Shown piece by piece: positions 1 through 8,016 of a stretch of 20,002 bases of DNA. Source of the DNA: JAYOFM01 sp038117225 (lineage in GTDB: Bacteria > Pseudomonadota > Alphaproteobacteria > Rhodospirillales > Casp-alpha2). The DNA lies in NCBI GenBank assembly GCA_038117225.1, contig JAYOFM010000072.1, forward strand, positions 1 through 20,002, in the 5' to 3' direction. Under the pieces are notes generated by a model that had not been told where the DNA came from, did not search any database, and saw only the letters and a program-made list of their open reading frames with translations. Position numbers and translations under genes: made by a program. Within the stretch, counting starts at the first letter, position 1. The number at the start of each line of letters is the position of its first letter.

Positions 1-52
1 CGCAGTCCTGAAATTTGCATTTGATGCAGTTCTCGGTCACCACGTAGGTCAT
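1..52 (-). CDS. fdxA: Ferredoxin FdxA, N-terminal fragment (cut by window edge)
   Basis: Seventeen codons from an ATG at 52-50 read leftward out of the window. The peptide begins MTYVVTENCIKCKFQDC, which is the near-invariant start of the small 3Fe-4S/4Fe-4S ferredoxin FdxA; C9, C12 and C17 are the first cluster-ligand cysteines. A GGAGAG ribosome binding site lies about six bases upstream. Such ferredoxins are soluble cytoplasmic electron carriers. In many alphaproteobacteria fdxA directly follows the S4-domain gene and helicase found here at 1340-4233 on the same strand; here two plus-strand genes separate them. The rest of the gene is outside the window, so completeness cannot be judged. 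Confidence 0.9.
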   Translation of the reverse strand, partial: MTYVVTENCIKCKFQDC

Positions 53-221
53 CTTGCTCTCCGTCTGTTATCCCGGGGTGGGGTGGGTCGGGGACGTAAA
101 TGTCCGTATTCCCTTCGCCTTACGGTGCCTCCGTAACACAGTGATGTCAGGCCGGCAACCCTAGGATAAGTGCGGTTTTGACTTGCCTCATGCGTGCGGC
201 GCCGCCACCCTTCCCGCTGTC

Positions 222-854
222 ATGATAGCCGCCGCCGACCCTCGCCTGGACTTCCCCGCCACGGGCCGTAACGCGGCGGTAATACTCGACGTTCTCCGCC
301 GGGTCCTGCCGGATAACGGCTGGGTCATTGAAATTGGCGCCGGGTCGGGTCAGCACGCGGTCCACTTTCAACGTGCGCTTCCCGGTGTGACATGGCTGGC
401 GACCGATCCCGACCCGCTGCATCGGGATTCTATTGCCGCCTGGGCGAGTCATCATCAGTTGGCAATGCCGCCACCGATCGGCCTCGATGCGAGCGCTCAG
501 GATGGCCAAGGTTGGGTGTTGCCGGCGGCGGCGAAACCCGTGACGGCAGTGGTGTCGATCAACATGATCCATATCGCGCCCTGGACATGCTGTACGGGGC
601 TTCTGGCCAATGCCGCCCAGGTTCTGGAACCCGGCGGCGTGCTTTATCTCTACGGGCCTTTCAAGGTTGGCGGGCGGCATACCGCGCCATCCAACGATGC
701 GTTCGATGCGCGTCTCAAATCCGAGAACAGTGCGTGGGGTGTGCGCAATCTCGATGACGTGGCGCTGGAGGCGCGCCGGGTCGGCTTTCAACTGGCTGAA
801 ACCAATGCCATGCCAGCAAATAATCTTTCGGTTATCTTTCATCGAACAGGTTGA
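222..854 (+). CDS. DUF938 family SAM-dependent methyltransferase-like protein
   Basis: A 210-residue cytoplasmic protein with a class I methyltransferase fold. The SAM-binding motif I is EIGAGSGQH at residues 37-45, followed by TWLATDPDP (strand beta2 region) and a later EPGGVLYLYGPF stretch. This pattern, with the early PATGRN segment and the GSGQHAVHF signature, matches the DUF938 family, whose substrate is not established. I chose the ATG at 222; a TTG at 183 in the same frame would add 13 residues, but the family begins near the ATG and neither start has a clear Shine-Dalgarno sequence. It is followed 75 bases later by a TerB-like gene on the same strand. The pair sits between fdxA and the S4 gene, which are usually adjacent, so it is probably an insertion into that neighbourhood. 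The methyltransferase fold is well supported; the substrate is unknown. Confidence 0.85.
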   Translation: MIAAADPRLDFPATGRNAAVILDVLRRVLPDNGWVIEIGAGSGQHAVHFQRALPGVTWLATDPDPLHRDSIAAWASHHQLAMPPPIGLDASAQDGQGWVLPAAAKPVTAVVSINMIHIAPWTCCTGLLANAAQVLEPGGVLYLYGPFKVGGRHTAPSNDAFDARLKSENSAWGVRNLDDVALEARRVGFQLAETNAMPANNLSVIFHRTG

Positions 855-929
855 TACGCCGGACTTTTCGAGCCGGGCCGCCGCGGGCTAGATTGACGAG
901 CGATGAGAACATGGGACTGATGGTTCAGA

Positions 930-1322
930 ATGGCTGCTTACGCAAATAACTCTGCCGATGCCGTGGTCCGGCTGTTGCTGTTGACACTCTATGCCGACCG
1001 CGTCAAAAAACCGGAAGAATCGGAGGAAGTTTTTCGGCGTCTACCCGACCTTGCCGTTTTTGCCGACGGGGTGGCGTTCGGTTCGGTCCCCGATTTCGAA
1101 ACTTTGATTGCCAAGCACGACGCCGAAGTGCAGCAAGCGCTTGATGATTCAGACCTATTGGCTTTCACCGAGCGTGCGATTAGTGCGATCGATGACCCGT
1201 TGCTTGTTCCATCCGTGTTGGACGCCATGCGTTCCATCGCGTATGCCGATGAGGAATATCACCATACGGAAGAACACCTGATCGAGCAGGCCGAGCGTCA
1301 ATGGGGCTTACACACCGCCTGA
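930..1322 (+). CDS. TerB-like / tellurite-resistance superfamily helical protein
   Basis: A 130-residue acidic, all-helical-looking cytoplasmic protein without signal peptide or membrane segment. The C-terminal stretch around residues 98-127 (VLDAMRSIAYADEEYHHTEE and then IEQAERQWGL) resembles the end of the TerB/DjlA-N superfamily, in which helices carrying AxADGxxxxxE acidic motifs probably bind metal. The central part also shows a second acidic helix (LLAFTERAISAIDD). The start is the ATG at 930; the ribosome binding site is weak. It lies downstream of the DUF938 gene and converges with the S4 gene, whose stop is only 17 bases away, leaving no room for a normal terminator. No tellurite-resistance partner genes are near, so a resistance role should not be assumed. 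The family assignment rests on one motif and is moderate. Confidence 0.55.
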   Translation: MAAYANNSADAVVRLLLLTLYADRVKKPEESEEVFRRLPDLAVFADGVAFGSVPDFETLIAKHDAEVQQALDDSDLLAFTERAISAIDDPLLVPSVLDAMRSIAYADEEYHHTEEHLIEQAERQWGLHTA

Positions 1323-1339
1323 CGAGCGCCTGAATTCTA

Positions 1340-1738
1340 TCAGCGCTTGAACCAATCCAGCAGCCGGTCGATGGCTCGCCGGTCACGCTTTGTTGGCCGT
1401 CCAGAACCGGTTTCGCGAATTGCCGGCTCCAGCGGCGCGGCCGGGAGGTCGGCATTCGCTGTCGGCGTGATCGCGACTGGGCTGATGTCATCGTAGAGTA
1501 GCCGGGCCTCACTGAAGGGTCCGCGTCGCTCGGCAAGATCAAGCACCCGGACGACGCGGATATCATGAGCTTTTGGGAAGGTCAGGACATCGCCAATCCG
1601 GACAGGTTGATGCGGCTTCGCGATCTTTTCGTCATTTAGCCTGAGCCGGCCGGATTTGACGAACATCGAGGCTTTGCTGCGAGTCTTAAAGAAGCGTGCA
1701 TGCCAGAGCCATTTGTCGAGCCGCTGCGACCCGGTCAT
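1340..1738 (-). CDS. S4-domain RNA-binding protein, Hsp15 family
   Basis: A 132-residue protein with an N-terminal S4 RNA-binding domain (about residues 6-54): RLDKWLWHARFFKTRSKA, then FVKSGRLRLND and RIGDVLTF. This is the HslR/Hsp15 layout; Hsp15 in E. coli recognises 50S subunits carrying stalled nascent chains. The tail ends with a basic segment rich in Arg and Lys (RPTKRDRRAIDRLLDWFKR), as in family members. Its ATG overlaps the TGA of the upstream helicase gene (ATGA at 1735-1738), so the two are almost certainly cotranscribed and translationally coupled. An AGG lies about seven bases before the start. The exact ribosomal function in this organism is inferred from the family only. Confidence 0.9.
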   Translation of the reverse strand: MTGSQRLDKWLWHARFFKTRSKASMFVKSGRLRLNDEKIAKPHQPVRIGDVLTFPKAHDIRVVRVLDLAERRGPFSEARLLYDDISPVAITPTANADLPAAPLEPAIRETGSGRPTKRDRRAIDRLLDWFKR

Positions 1739-4233
1739 CGACCTGTGTTTTCCAGTATTCTGAGTATCGCAAACGGCGAGGTCGCGTCTCTTGCGGTCGG
1801 CTTGCGGTTTCTAGCCTTGGACGGGGTTTTCGATTGTCGACGTGGTTTTCTGGTACCTTTGGCATTGCTCAACGCTGAGACGATTTGGCGGGTGTCGTCA
1901 GGACCGGCACCGACAACCGCCATCATTTCCTTCGATGGTTCCGTGGCGTTTCCGGACGGTGTGTTCCATGCCATCGCCGCGAGGCGTTCGACGATGTCGA
2001 TGCGAACGGCGCGTGGGCCAAGTACGTGATAGCCAGCGGCGGCAAGCGCCGCCACAGGAATGTCAGCAGGCACCTCGAAGGAAACCCGTCCGGATGGTGG
2101 TACCCATGGCGTGACTCCATGATGAACCGCCCACAACATGGCCCGCAGGGCGATGGGGCCGGCCTTCAGCAATGATGGCAAGAAGACGCCCTCGCGGCCG
2201 ATTCGCAGCCCCATGGCCTTAAGGGCGCGCCGCTGATCGCGGCCGAGGGCCGCGATCTGCGTGATCGCCGTGGCACGTGGTACAGATCCCAGCCCCTCTC
2301 GCACCTGAAACAGCAAGCCGCGTGCGGCGCCGTTAAGCGGCGTGTCGTCGAGTTCCAATAGAAGGCCGAGAATACGCTCAATTTCGCCATCTATCCACGA
2401 TTGCAGACGATTGCGTATGCTTTCCAGATCGGAATTTTCGACCAATTCGAACGCCGATGGTTCAACGCGTGGCATTAAGATACGAGCACCCGATCGCAGT
2501 CTGCCTACGGCACTACCTCGCCAGAGAATCTGCGGGCGATGAGTGTCGAGAGAAAATTCAGCGTCGCCATCACGGACAAGGTCGCGGACGCGGCGACGGA
2601 CTTCGCCCGCAAGGGCGCGCCGGGCGGCGTTCATGATTGTGCGATTGGCCGCGTCGGCGATGGCGCCATCCGCCGTAAAGCGGAACCCGTCCAGTTGTCC
2701 CACCGGTTCCCCCTCGACCACCACCTCGCCAGACGCCTTGACCGCGGCCAACAGATGCGGCGTTTCATCCAGCCGCTGGACCAGCCGTGCCGCGCGGCGG
2801 TCGACAAAGCGCTGGGTCAGGCGGTCATGCAGGGTATCGGATAATCGGTCCTCGATAATGCGGGTCCGTGCGCGCCAATGCTCGGCATCGGCCAGCCAGT
2901 CACTGCGGAAGCTGACATAGGTCCACGTTCGGATTGCGGCGATCCGCCCGACCAGTGTATCGATGTCTCCGTCATCGCGGTCGAGGCGGTTAACGTGACT
3001 GGCGATCCAATCGTCGGGCAAGCGTCCTGATGACGAAAGTAGATGGCTATAAATTTGCGACAACAGGCGTGCGTGACCATCGCTCAGCACTTGGCGGAAA
3101 TCCGGCACCTGCGCGACTTCCCACAGCAATCGCACGGTATCGCGATCGCTGGCCTGGCGGATGATCTCGTCATCTTGAGCCAGGCGGGCCAGCACTAATT
3201 CGTCATCCGCCTCGCGGGCGCGGGCCAGACCACGGACGTGGGGCCGCTGACGCAGGCTTTTGCGCAACCGGGCGAGCGTGCCGAAATCGAGATCAGGGTT
3301 GCGCCAATAAATTGTTTTCAGAGGCTCGAAGTGGTGCTCTTCAATCCGAGCGGCGATGGCATCATCGAGCGTACCGGCGTCAGCCGTCGTGCCGAACGTC
3401 CCATCGTTCATATAGCGACCGGCGCGGCCCGCCGTCTGTGCCAGTTCAGATGCCTCGAGCGCCCGATGACGGCGGCCGTCGAATTTCTCCAGTCCGGCGA
3501 AGGCGACATGGTCGACGTTCATGTTGAGACCCATGCCAATGGCGTCCGTTGCGACTAGATAGTCGACCTCGCCAGCTTGATACATCGCCACTTGAGCGTT
3601 TCGGGTTCGCGGACTGAGGACGCCCAATACGACCGCCGCGCCGCCGCGGTGGCGGCGCACCTGTTCGGCCAGTTGGTAGACGCCCTGCGCGGAGAACGCG
3701 ACGACGGCCGATCTCGGTGGCAAACGCGTGGTCTTGCGTGGCCCGGTATGGCGAAGGGATGACATTCGAGGCCGGGTGACAAATCGCGCCCCTGGCACCA
3801 GACGGTGGATCAAGGGGCGGATGGTCGCGGCGCCCAGAAACATGGTTTCGGCACTGCCACGGACATTGAGCAGGCGGTCGGTAAAGACGTGGCCGCGGTC
3901 CGGGTCAGCGCACATTTGAATTTCGTCAATGGCGACGAAATCGAAACGCCGGTCGATAGGCATGGATTCGACCGTACACATGAACCAGCGTGCGCCGGTC
4001 GGGATGATCTTTTCTTCGCCGGTGATCAATGCCACGTGGCGAGCACCCTTTAAGGCCACCGCGCGGTCGTAGTTTTCTCTCGCCAACAGGCGCAGCGGAA
4101 AACCGATCATGCCGGTCGGGTGGGCAAGCAGCCGTTCCATCGCGAAATGCGTTTTGCCCGTATTGGTCGGGCCAAGCACGGCAATGATCTGTGCTTTTGC
4201 GATGGAATTCGACGTGGGCGCGCGCGGTACCAT
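1735..4233 (-). CDS. SUV3-like ATP-dependent RNA helicase
   Basis: An 832-residue superfamily 2 helicase. Walker A is GPTNTGKT at residues 21-28, Walker B is DEIQ (in AIDEIQMCADPDRGH), the SAT-like motif III is GAATIRP, and motif VI is QTAGRAGR. The GPTNTGKT, FPLRLLARENYDR and TGEEKI segments are typical of the SUV3/MgpS-like helicases that in alphaproteobacteria precede the S4 gene. The C-terminal half lacks recognisable catalytic motifs and ends in a Lys/Arg-rich tail (about residues 775-815) that could bind RNA. It starts at the ATG at 4233 next to a weak ribosome binding site and overlaps the S4 gene by four bases. It is divergent from the response-regulator pair. A role in RNA turnover or ribosome-associated remodelling is inference from the mitochondrial SUV3 relative and from the S4 partner. 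Confidence 0.9.
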   Translation of the reverse strand: MVPRAPTSNSIAKAQIIAVLGPTNTGKTHFAMERLLAHPTGMIGFPLRLLARENYDRAVALKGARHVALITGEEKIIPTGARWFMCTVESMPIDRRFDFVAIDEIQMCADPDRGHVFTDRLLNVRGSAETMFLGAATIRPLIHRLVPGARFVTRPRMSSLRHTGPRKTTRLPPRSAVVAFSAQGVYQLAEQVRRHRGGAAVVLGVLSPRTRNAQVAMYQAGEVDYLVATDAIGMGLNMNVDHVAFAGLEKFDGRRHRALEASELAQTAGRAGRYMNDGTFGTTADAGTLDDAIAARIEEHHFEPLKTIYWRNPDLDFGTLARLRKSLRQRPHVRGLARAREADDELVLARLAQDDEIIRQASDRDTVRLLWEVAQVPDFRQVLSDGHARLLSQIYSHLLSSSGRLPDDWIASHVNRLDRDDGDIDTLVGRIAAIRTWTYVSFRSDWLADAEHWRARTRIIEDRLSDTLHDRLTQRFVDRRAARLVQRLDETPHLLAAVKASGEVVVEGEPVGQLDGFRFTADGAIADAANRTIMNAARRALAGEVRRRVRDLVRDGDAEFSLDTHRPQILWRGSAVGRLRSGARILMPRVEPSAFELVENSDLESIRNRLQSWIDGEIERILGLLLELDDTPLNGAARGLLFQVREGLGSVPRATAITQIAALGRDQRRALKAMGLRIGREGVFLPSLLKAGPIALRAMLWAVHHGVTPWVPPSGRVSFEVPADIPVAALAAAGYHVLGPRAVRIDIVERLAAMAWNTPSGNATEPSKEMMAVVGAGPDDTRQIVSALSNAKGTRKPRRQSKTPSKARNRKPTARDATSPFAILRILENTGR

Positions 4234-4406
4234 GTAGCGAACATCGCCAAACCGGCAGGCGAAAGCAAGTCGTGCTGGCCGTCAGGGCGGTACGGCCGAA
4301 AATGATTGCGAATACACTCCCACTGGCGATCATCCGGTAGTATGATATGCGTGACGTCGGTTGGGGCCGTTGGGGGCGGTTCAACGATTTGGGGGGAGAC
4401 CAAGCG

Positions 4407-4820
4407 ATGGCTGATCCAGCAGTCAAGCGCGTCCTCATTATCGAGGACAACACGGGTATGTTGACCATGGTTTCGCGGGTACTGCGATCCAGCGGTTACG
4501 ACGTCTTCGAGGCGATGCGCGCCGAACAAGCGCTTGAACTGGTGTTCCGCGAGGATTTTCATGCCGTATTGACCGATATCTTCATGCCGGGTATTGGCGG
4601 TATCGAAGCGATCCAGCGCATTAGACAAATCAAGCCCACGTTACCCATCGTCGCCATGTCGGCAGGCTATGAAGGTATGTCCGGTGAAAGCGCGACCCAA
4701 GCGGCGGTTAAGCTGGGCGCGGTCGCCATTGTTGAAAAACCCATTAAGCCGCAGCAGCTATTGAACGCCATATTGAAGGCGACCGGTGGGGCAGCGGATG
4801 GCGCGCGTGAGACACCCTAG
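4407..4820 (+). CDS. Single-domain response regulator (receiver only), copy 1
   Basis: A 137-residue CheY-like receiver with no output domain. The acidic pair is E13-D14, the phosphoacceptor is D57 (in VLTDIFMPG), the switch serine is S85 (AMSAGY) and the conserved lysine is K111 (EKP). All residues needed for phosphorylation are present. I chose the ATG at 4407 because GGGGAGA stands at a good distance before it; an earlier in-frame ATG at 4347 would add an implausible Gly/Trp-rich 20-residue lead. A TATGAT at 4341-4346 is a possible -10 element but has no good -35. The next gene is a collinear paralogue, and no histidine kinase lies in the window, so the cognate kinase and output must be elsewhere. 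Phosphorelay shuttle or protein-protein output are both possible. Confidence 0.92.
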   Translation: MADPAVKRVLIIEDNTGMLTMVSRVLRSSGYDVFEAMRAEQALELVFREDFHAVLTDIFMPGIGGIEAIQRIRQIKPTLPIVAMSAGYEGMSGESATQAAVKLGAVAIVEKPIKPQQLLNAILKATGGAADGARETP

Positions 4821-4853
4821 CGGGCTGGTGTCGGTGCCGCTATCATCCCAAGC

Positions 4854-5246
4854 ATGAGCGACGTAACCGCCAAACGGATCCTTGTCGTCGAGGACGACAC
4901 CTTCGTCCTGACCATGATCTCGCGCCTGCTGCGGCGTGCGGGCTATGACGTCTTTGAGGCCATGCGCGCCGAGCAGGCGATTTCCGTGGTCGGGAATACG
5001 GCGTTCGATGCCGTGTTAACGGATATCTTCATGCCCGGAATTGGCGGCATTGAGGGCATCATCCGAATTCATGCCATCAAACCGAACCTGCCGATCATTG
5101 CCATGTCTGCGGGGTATGACGATATGACCAGCGAAAAGGCTAACGAGGCGGCGCTGAAAATTGGCGCGGTGGCGGTGCTTTCGAAACCGGTCGAAAAGGA
5201 CGATCTGCTCGCGGCTGTCGAGAAAGCACTGGCGGTGAACTCCTGA
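4854..5246 (+). CDS. Single-domain response regulator (receiver only), copy 2
   Basis: A 130-residue receiver domain that aligns without gaps to the preceding gene: E13-D14, D57 (VLTDIFMPG), S85 (AMSAGY) and K111 (SKP) are at identical positions, and blocks such as GYDVFEAMRAEQA and DIFMPGIGGIE are shared. This points to tandem gene duplication. The two copies differ around residue 15 (DDT versus DNT), in the alpha4 region (DDMTSEKANE versus EGMSGESATQ) and in the C-terminus, which is where partner specificity usually lies. The intergenic distance is 33 bases with no obvious ribosome binding site or terminator, so both are probably in one transcript. It ends 31 bases before the convergent pcm stop codon. 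Confidence 0.92.
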   Translation: MSDVTAKRILVVEDDTFVLTMISRLLRRAGYDVFEAMRAEQAISVVGNTAFDAVLTDIFMPGIGGIEGIIRIHAIKPNLPIIAMSAGYDDMTSEKANEAALKIGAVAVLSKPVEKDDLLAAVEKALAVNS

Positions 5247-5277
5247 TACATGGCGTCACGGGACAATTTCTAACGGC

Positions 5278-5973
5278 CTAGCGTTGCCCCCGTACCATCG
5301 GCACGAAGGCGACGGGCAGAACGTCCGTGATCAGCGGTTGGCCAGCCATATCCTTGATGATCAAGGTCAGGGTTTGCCGATCATGCGCTTGGCCGATGGG
5401 AATGACCATGCGTCCGCCCGGTTTCAACTGCTCGATCAAGGCTTCGGGGATGCTCGGTGGCGCCGCCGTGACCATGATGGCGTCGAACGGTGCCTCGGCC
5501 GGCCAACCCGCGTAGCCATCGCCAATACGCACCCGAATATTGTCGTAACCGAGGCGCTTAAGGCGTTTCGCCGCCTGCAAACCCAGGGCTTCAACGATCT
5601 CGATGGTGTAGACGGTATGGGCGAGCTCTCCCAACACCGCAGCCTGATAGCCCGAGCCGGTGCCGATTTCCAGTACCTTTTCATGTCCTTTGAGGTCCAG
5701 TAGATCGCTCATCAGGGCGACGATGTAGGGTTGGCTGATGGTCTGGCCGTGGCCAATGGCGCGCGGTCGATTGACGTAGGCCGCGACTTCGTCCCCTTCG
5801 GCAACGAATTCATGGCGCGGAACACGGCCGATGGCCTCCAAGACACGCGCGGCAAAGACCTCGCGACCGGTCCAGCGTGCGGTATCGCGGGCGTCCTGGC
5901 GGATTATTTCGACCAGTTCGCGCCGCGCCGCCGCGTAGGGGTCCAGATCGCTCATAACAAAAGCTTGTGCCAT
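5278..5973 (-). CDS. pcm: Protein-L-isoaspartate O-methyltransferase
   Basis: A cytoplasmic repair enzyme that uses SAM to methylate L-isoaspartyl residues in damaged proteins so that they revert to aspartate. The sequence shows the family signatures in order: RVPRHEFV, then GHGQTISQPYIVALM, motif I VLEIGTGSGYQAAVLGEL, IEIVEAL, the IRVRIGDGYAGWP segment and APFDAIMVTAAP, and the C-terminal PGGRMVIPIG. Length (231 residues from the ATG at 5973) is normal. Start choice is uncertain: a TTG at 5991 and an ATG at 5955 are in frame and none has a convincing ribosome binding site; the conserved domain begins after all three. The gene is divergent from htpG, another protein-quality gene, and the two share a short intergenic region. 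Confidence 0.93.
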   Translation of the reverse strand: MAQAFVMSDLDPYAAARRELVEIIRQDARDTARWTGREVFAARVLEAIGRVPRHEFVAEGDEVAAYVNRPRAIGHGQTISQPYIVALMSDLLDLKGHEKVLEIGTGSGYQAAVLGELAHTVYTIEIVEALGLQAAKRLKRLGYDNIRVRIGDGYAGWPAEAPFDAIMVTAAPPSIPEALIEQLKPGGRMVIPIGQAHDRQTLTLIIKDMAGQPLITDVLPVAFVPMVRGQR

Positions 5974-5998
5974 TCCCGGCACTGACTTCAAGGGGGGG

Positions 5999-6027
5999 CT
6001 TGCGTCGATCCGCTGATCAGCACATAT
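5999..6027 (+). promoter_or_regulatory. Candidate heat-shock (sigma-32-like) promoter of htpG
   Basis: CTTG at 5999-6002 is followed after 17 bases by GCACATAT at 6020-6027, which fits the general CTTG...CCCCATnT arrangement of RpoH promoters at five of seven fixed -10 positions. The same stretch can also be read as a weak sigma-70 promoter (TTGCGT, 17 bases, CATATC). It lies 64 bases before the htpG start, where a promoter is expected. Short motifs of this kind occur by chance, so the assignment is tentative. Confidence 0.4.
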
Positions 6028-6040
6028 CAGGGCCGCGATA

Positions 6041-6066
6041 TCCCCCGGGGGCGCTCACGCGGGGGA
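6041..6066 (+). other. GC-rich hairpin in the htpG 5' untranslated region
   Basis: TCCCCCG at 6041-6047 pairs perfectly with CGGGGGA at 6060-6066 across a 12-base loop. It ends 10 bases before the htpG Shine-Dalgarno sequence (GGGAG at 6077-6081). It could influence mRNA stability or translation, but it does not itself cover the ribosome binding site. Confidence 0.45.
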
Positions 6067-6090
6067 CAGACATGACGGGAGTTCGTTGCC

Positions 6091-8016
6091 ATGACCGCTC
6101 AATCACAGGAAACCTTTGGTTTTCAGGCCGAAGTCGGGAAACTTCTCGATATCGTTGCCCACTCGCTCTACAGCCAGAAGGAAATCTTTCTGCGCGAGTT
6201 GATCTCCAACGCCTCTGACGCGTGTGACAAGCTACGCTATGCGGCGTTGACCGAACCGAACCTGATCGAAGGCGGTTCCGAGCTTCGCGTCAGCCTTTCC
6301 GTCGATGCCAAGGCGAAAACGGTTACCGTCGCCGATAACGGCATTGGGATGTCGCGTGACGATTTGATCGATGCGTTGGGTACCATCGCGCGGTCGGGCA
6401 CCCAGGCATTCATGGACACCCTGAAGAGCGCGGCGGAAGCAAAGGATAAGAAGAAGAACGGCGAAGACATGGCTTTAATTGGCCAATTCGGCGTCGGCTT
6501 TTACTCCGCCTTCATGGTTGCCGACAAGGTCGAGGTCGTTAGCCGTCGTGCCGGCAGTGACGCCGCCTGGCGTTGGAGTTCCGATGGCCAGGGAGAGTTC
6601 ACCATCGAAGCGGCCGAGCGTGCTAACCACGGTACCGATGTCATCGTGCATCTGAAAAAGACCGAGAAGGAATACCTGGAAACCGCCCGCATCGAGACCA
6701 TCGTCCGCACCTACTCCGACCACATCGGCATTCCGGTGGTGTTGACGGGGGCCAAGGACGGCGAGGAAGACCGCACTCTCAACGCCGCGTCAGCACTCTG
6801 GACGCGCGACAAGAAGGACATTACGGCGGACCAGTACAAGGAATTCTATCACCACGTCGCCCATGCCTTCGACGATCCGTGGCTGACCATCCACAATCGG
6901 GTCGAAGGCGTCCTCAGTTACACTAATCTGCTCTATATCCCATCGACGCGGCCGTTCGATCTGTTCCATCCGGAACGCAAGGGCCAGATCAAGCTCTACG
7001 TGAAGCGTGTCTTTATTACGGGTGATACCGAGACGTTGCTGCCGTCCTACCTGCGCTTCGTGCGCGGCGTGGTGGATTCCGAGGATATCGACCTCAACGT
7101 CAGCCGCGAGATGCTGCAACTCAATCCGGCCATTACAAAGATCAGGAAGGGCCTGGCCAAGCGCGTTATCGGTGAGTTGAAGAAGAAGGCCGACAAGACG
7201 CCCGACGACTACGCTGTGTTCTGGGAAGCCTTTGGCGCCGTCATCAAGGAAGGTCTTTACGAGGACCAGGACAACGCTGAGCGGCTGCTCGAAATTTCCC
7301 GCTTTAAATCAACCCACGCGGACACCCTGACGAGTTTGTCTGATTACGTCGAGCGCATGAAGGAGGGTCAGGAAGCGATCTACTACATCACCGGCGAGGA
7401 TGCCGAGCACGCGGCGCAAAGTCCGCAGCTTGAGGGTTTCCGGGCAAAGGGCATTGAAGTGCTTTATATGACGGATCCAGTGGACGAGTTCTGGATGCCA
7501 TCGGTCGGTAGCTTTGCCGACAAGCCGTTCAAGTCAGCGACCCGGGGTGGCGCTGATCTTTCCAAGGTAAAGAAGGATGGCGCGGCGGATGATGCGAAGG
7601 CGGACGATGACACCAAGAATGCCGAGACGCCAAAAGGCTTCGACGTCCTGGTTGGTGCCTTCAAGACAGCGTTGGGTGACGTGGTCAAGGACGTGCGCGC
7701 GTCCGATCGGTTGACCGATTCCGCCGTCTGTCTGGTCGCCGACGAGGGCGATATGGATATCCACCTGGAACGCTTGCTAAAGCAGCACAAGCAACTGGCC
7801 GACACGACGCCGCGCATTTTAGAGCTCAATCCAGCGCATGATCTGGTCAAGAAACTGGCTAAGCTGGCGGAGGATAAGGCCGGCAAGGATCCGGTCCTGG
7901 ATGATGCGGCCTATCTGCTTCTGGACCAGGCCAGAATCGTCGAGGGTGAATCCGTCCCCGACGCCCCCGCCTTCGCCCGCCGAATGGCCAGCGTGATGGC
8001 GCGAGGGCTGGCTTAA
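6091..8016 (+). CDS. htpG: Molecular chaperone HtpG (Hsp90)
   Basis: A 641-residue bacterial Hsp90, an ATP-driven dimeric chaperone of the cytoplasm. The GHKL ATP-binding domain is complete: FLRELISNASDACDKLRY with catalytic E36 and N40, DNGIGM at 82-87, GTIARSGTQAF, and the lid-glycine motif GQFGVGFYSAFMVAD. The middle domain has the SREMLQ segment (VDSEDIDLNVSREMLQLNP). A Lys/Asp-rich insert at about residues 489-515 separates the middle domain from the C-terminal dimerisation domain. The ATG at 6091 is preceded by ACGGGAG. Its stop codon overlaps the stop codon of the convergent DUF35 gene in a TTAA (8013-8016). Heat-shock regulation is suggested by the upstream promoter candidate and is known for the family. 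Confidence 0.97.
   Translation: MTAQSQETFGFQAEVGKLLDIVAHSLYSQKEIFLRELISNASDACDKLRYAALTEPNLIEGGSELRVSLSVDAKAKTVTVADNGIGMSRDDLIDALGTIARSGTQAFMDTLKSAAEAKDKKKNGEDMALIGQFGVGFYSAFMVADKVEVVSRRAGSDAAWRWSSDGQGEFTIEAAERANHGTDVIVHLKKTEKEYLETARIETIVRTYSDHIGIPVVLTGAKDGEEDRTLNAASALWTRDKKDITADQYKEFYHHVAHAFDDPWLTIHNRVEGVLSYTNLLYIPSTRPFDLFHPERKGQIKLYVKRVFITGDTETLLPSYLRFVRGVVDSEDIDLNVSREMLQLNPAITKIRKGLAKRVIGELKKKADKTPDDYAVFWEAFGAVIKEGLYEDQDNAERLLEISRFKSTHADTLTSLSDYVERMKEGQEAIYYITGEDAEHAAQSPQLEGFRAKGIEVLYMTDPVDEFWMPSVGSFADKPFKSATRGGADLSKVKKDGAADDAKADDDTKNAETPKGFDVLVGAFKTALGDVVKDVRASDRLTDSAVCLVADEGDMDIHLERLLKQHKQLADTTPRILELNPAHDLVKKLAKLAEDKAGKDPVLDDAAYLLLDQARIVEGESVPDAPAFARRMASVMARGLA

Noticed and set aside
183..221. 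TTG start for the DUF938 gene
   Set aside because: The added 13 residues precede the region conserved in the family, and no ribosome binding site supports it.
4347..4406. Earlier ATG for the first response regulator
   Set aside because: It would add 20 Gly/Trp-rich residues not typical of receivers, and the ATG at 4407 has a GGGGAGA site at the correct distance.
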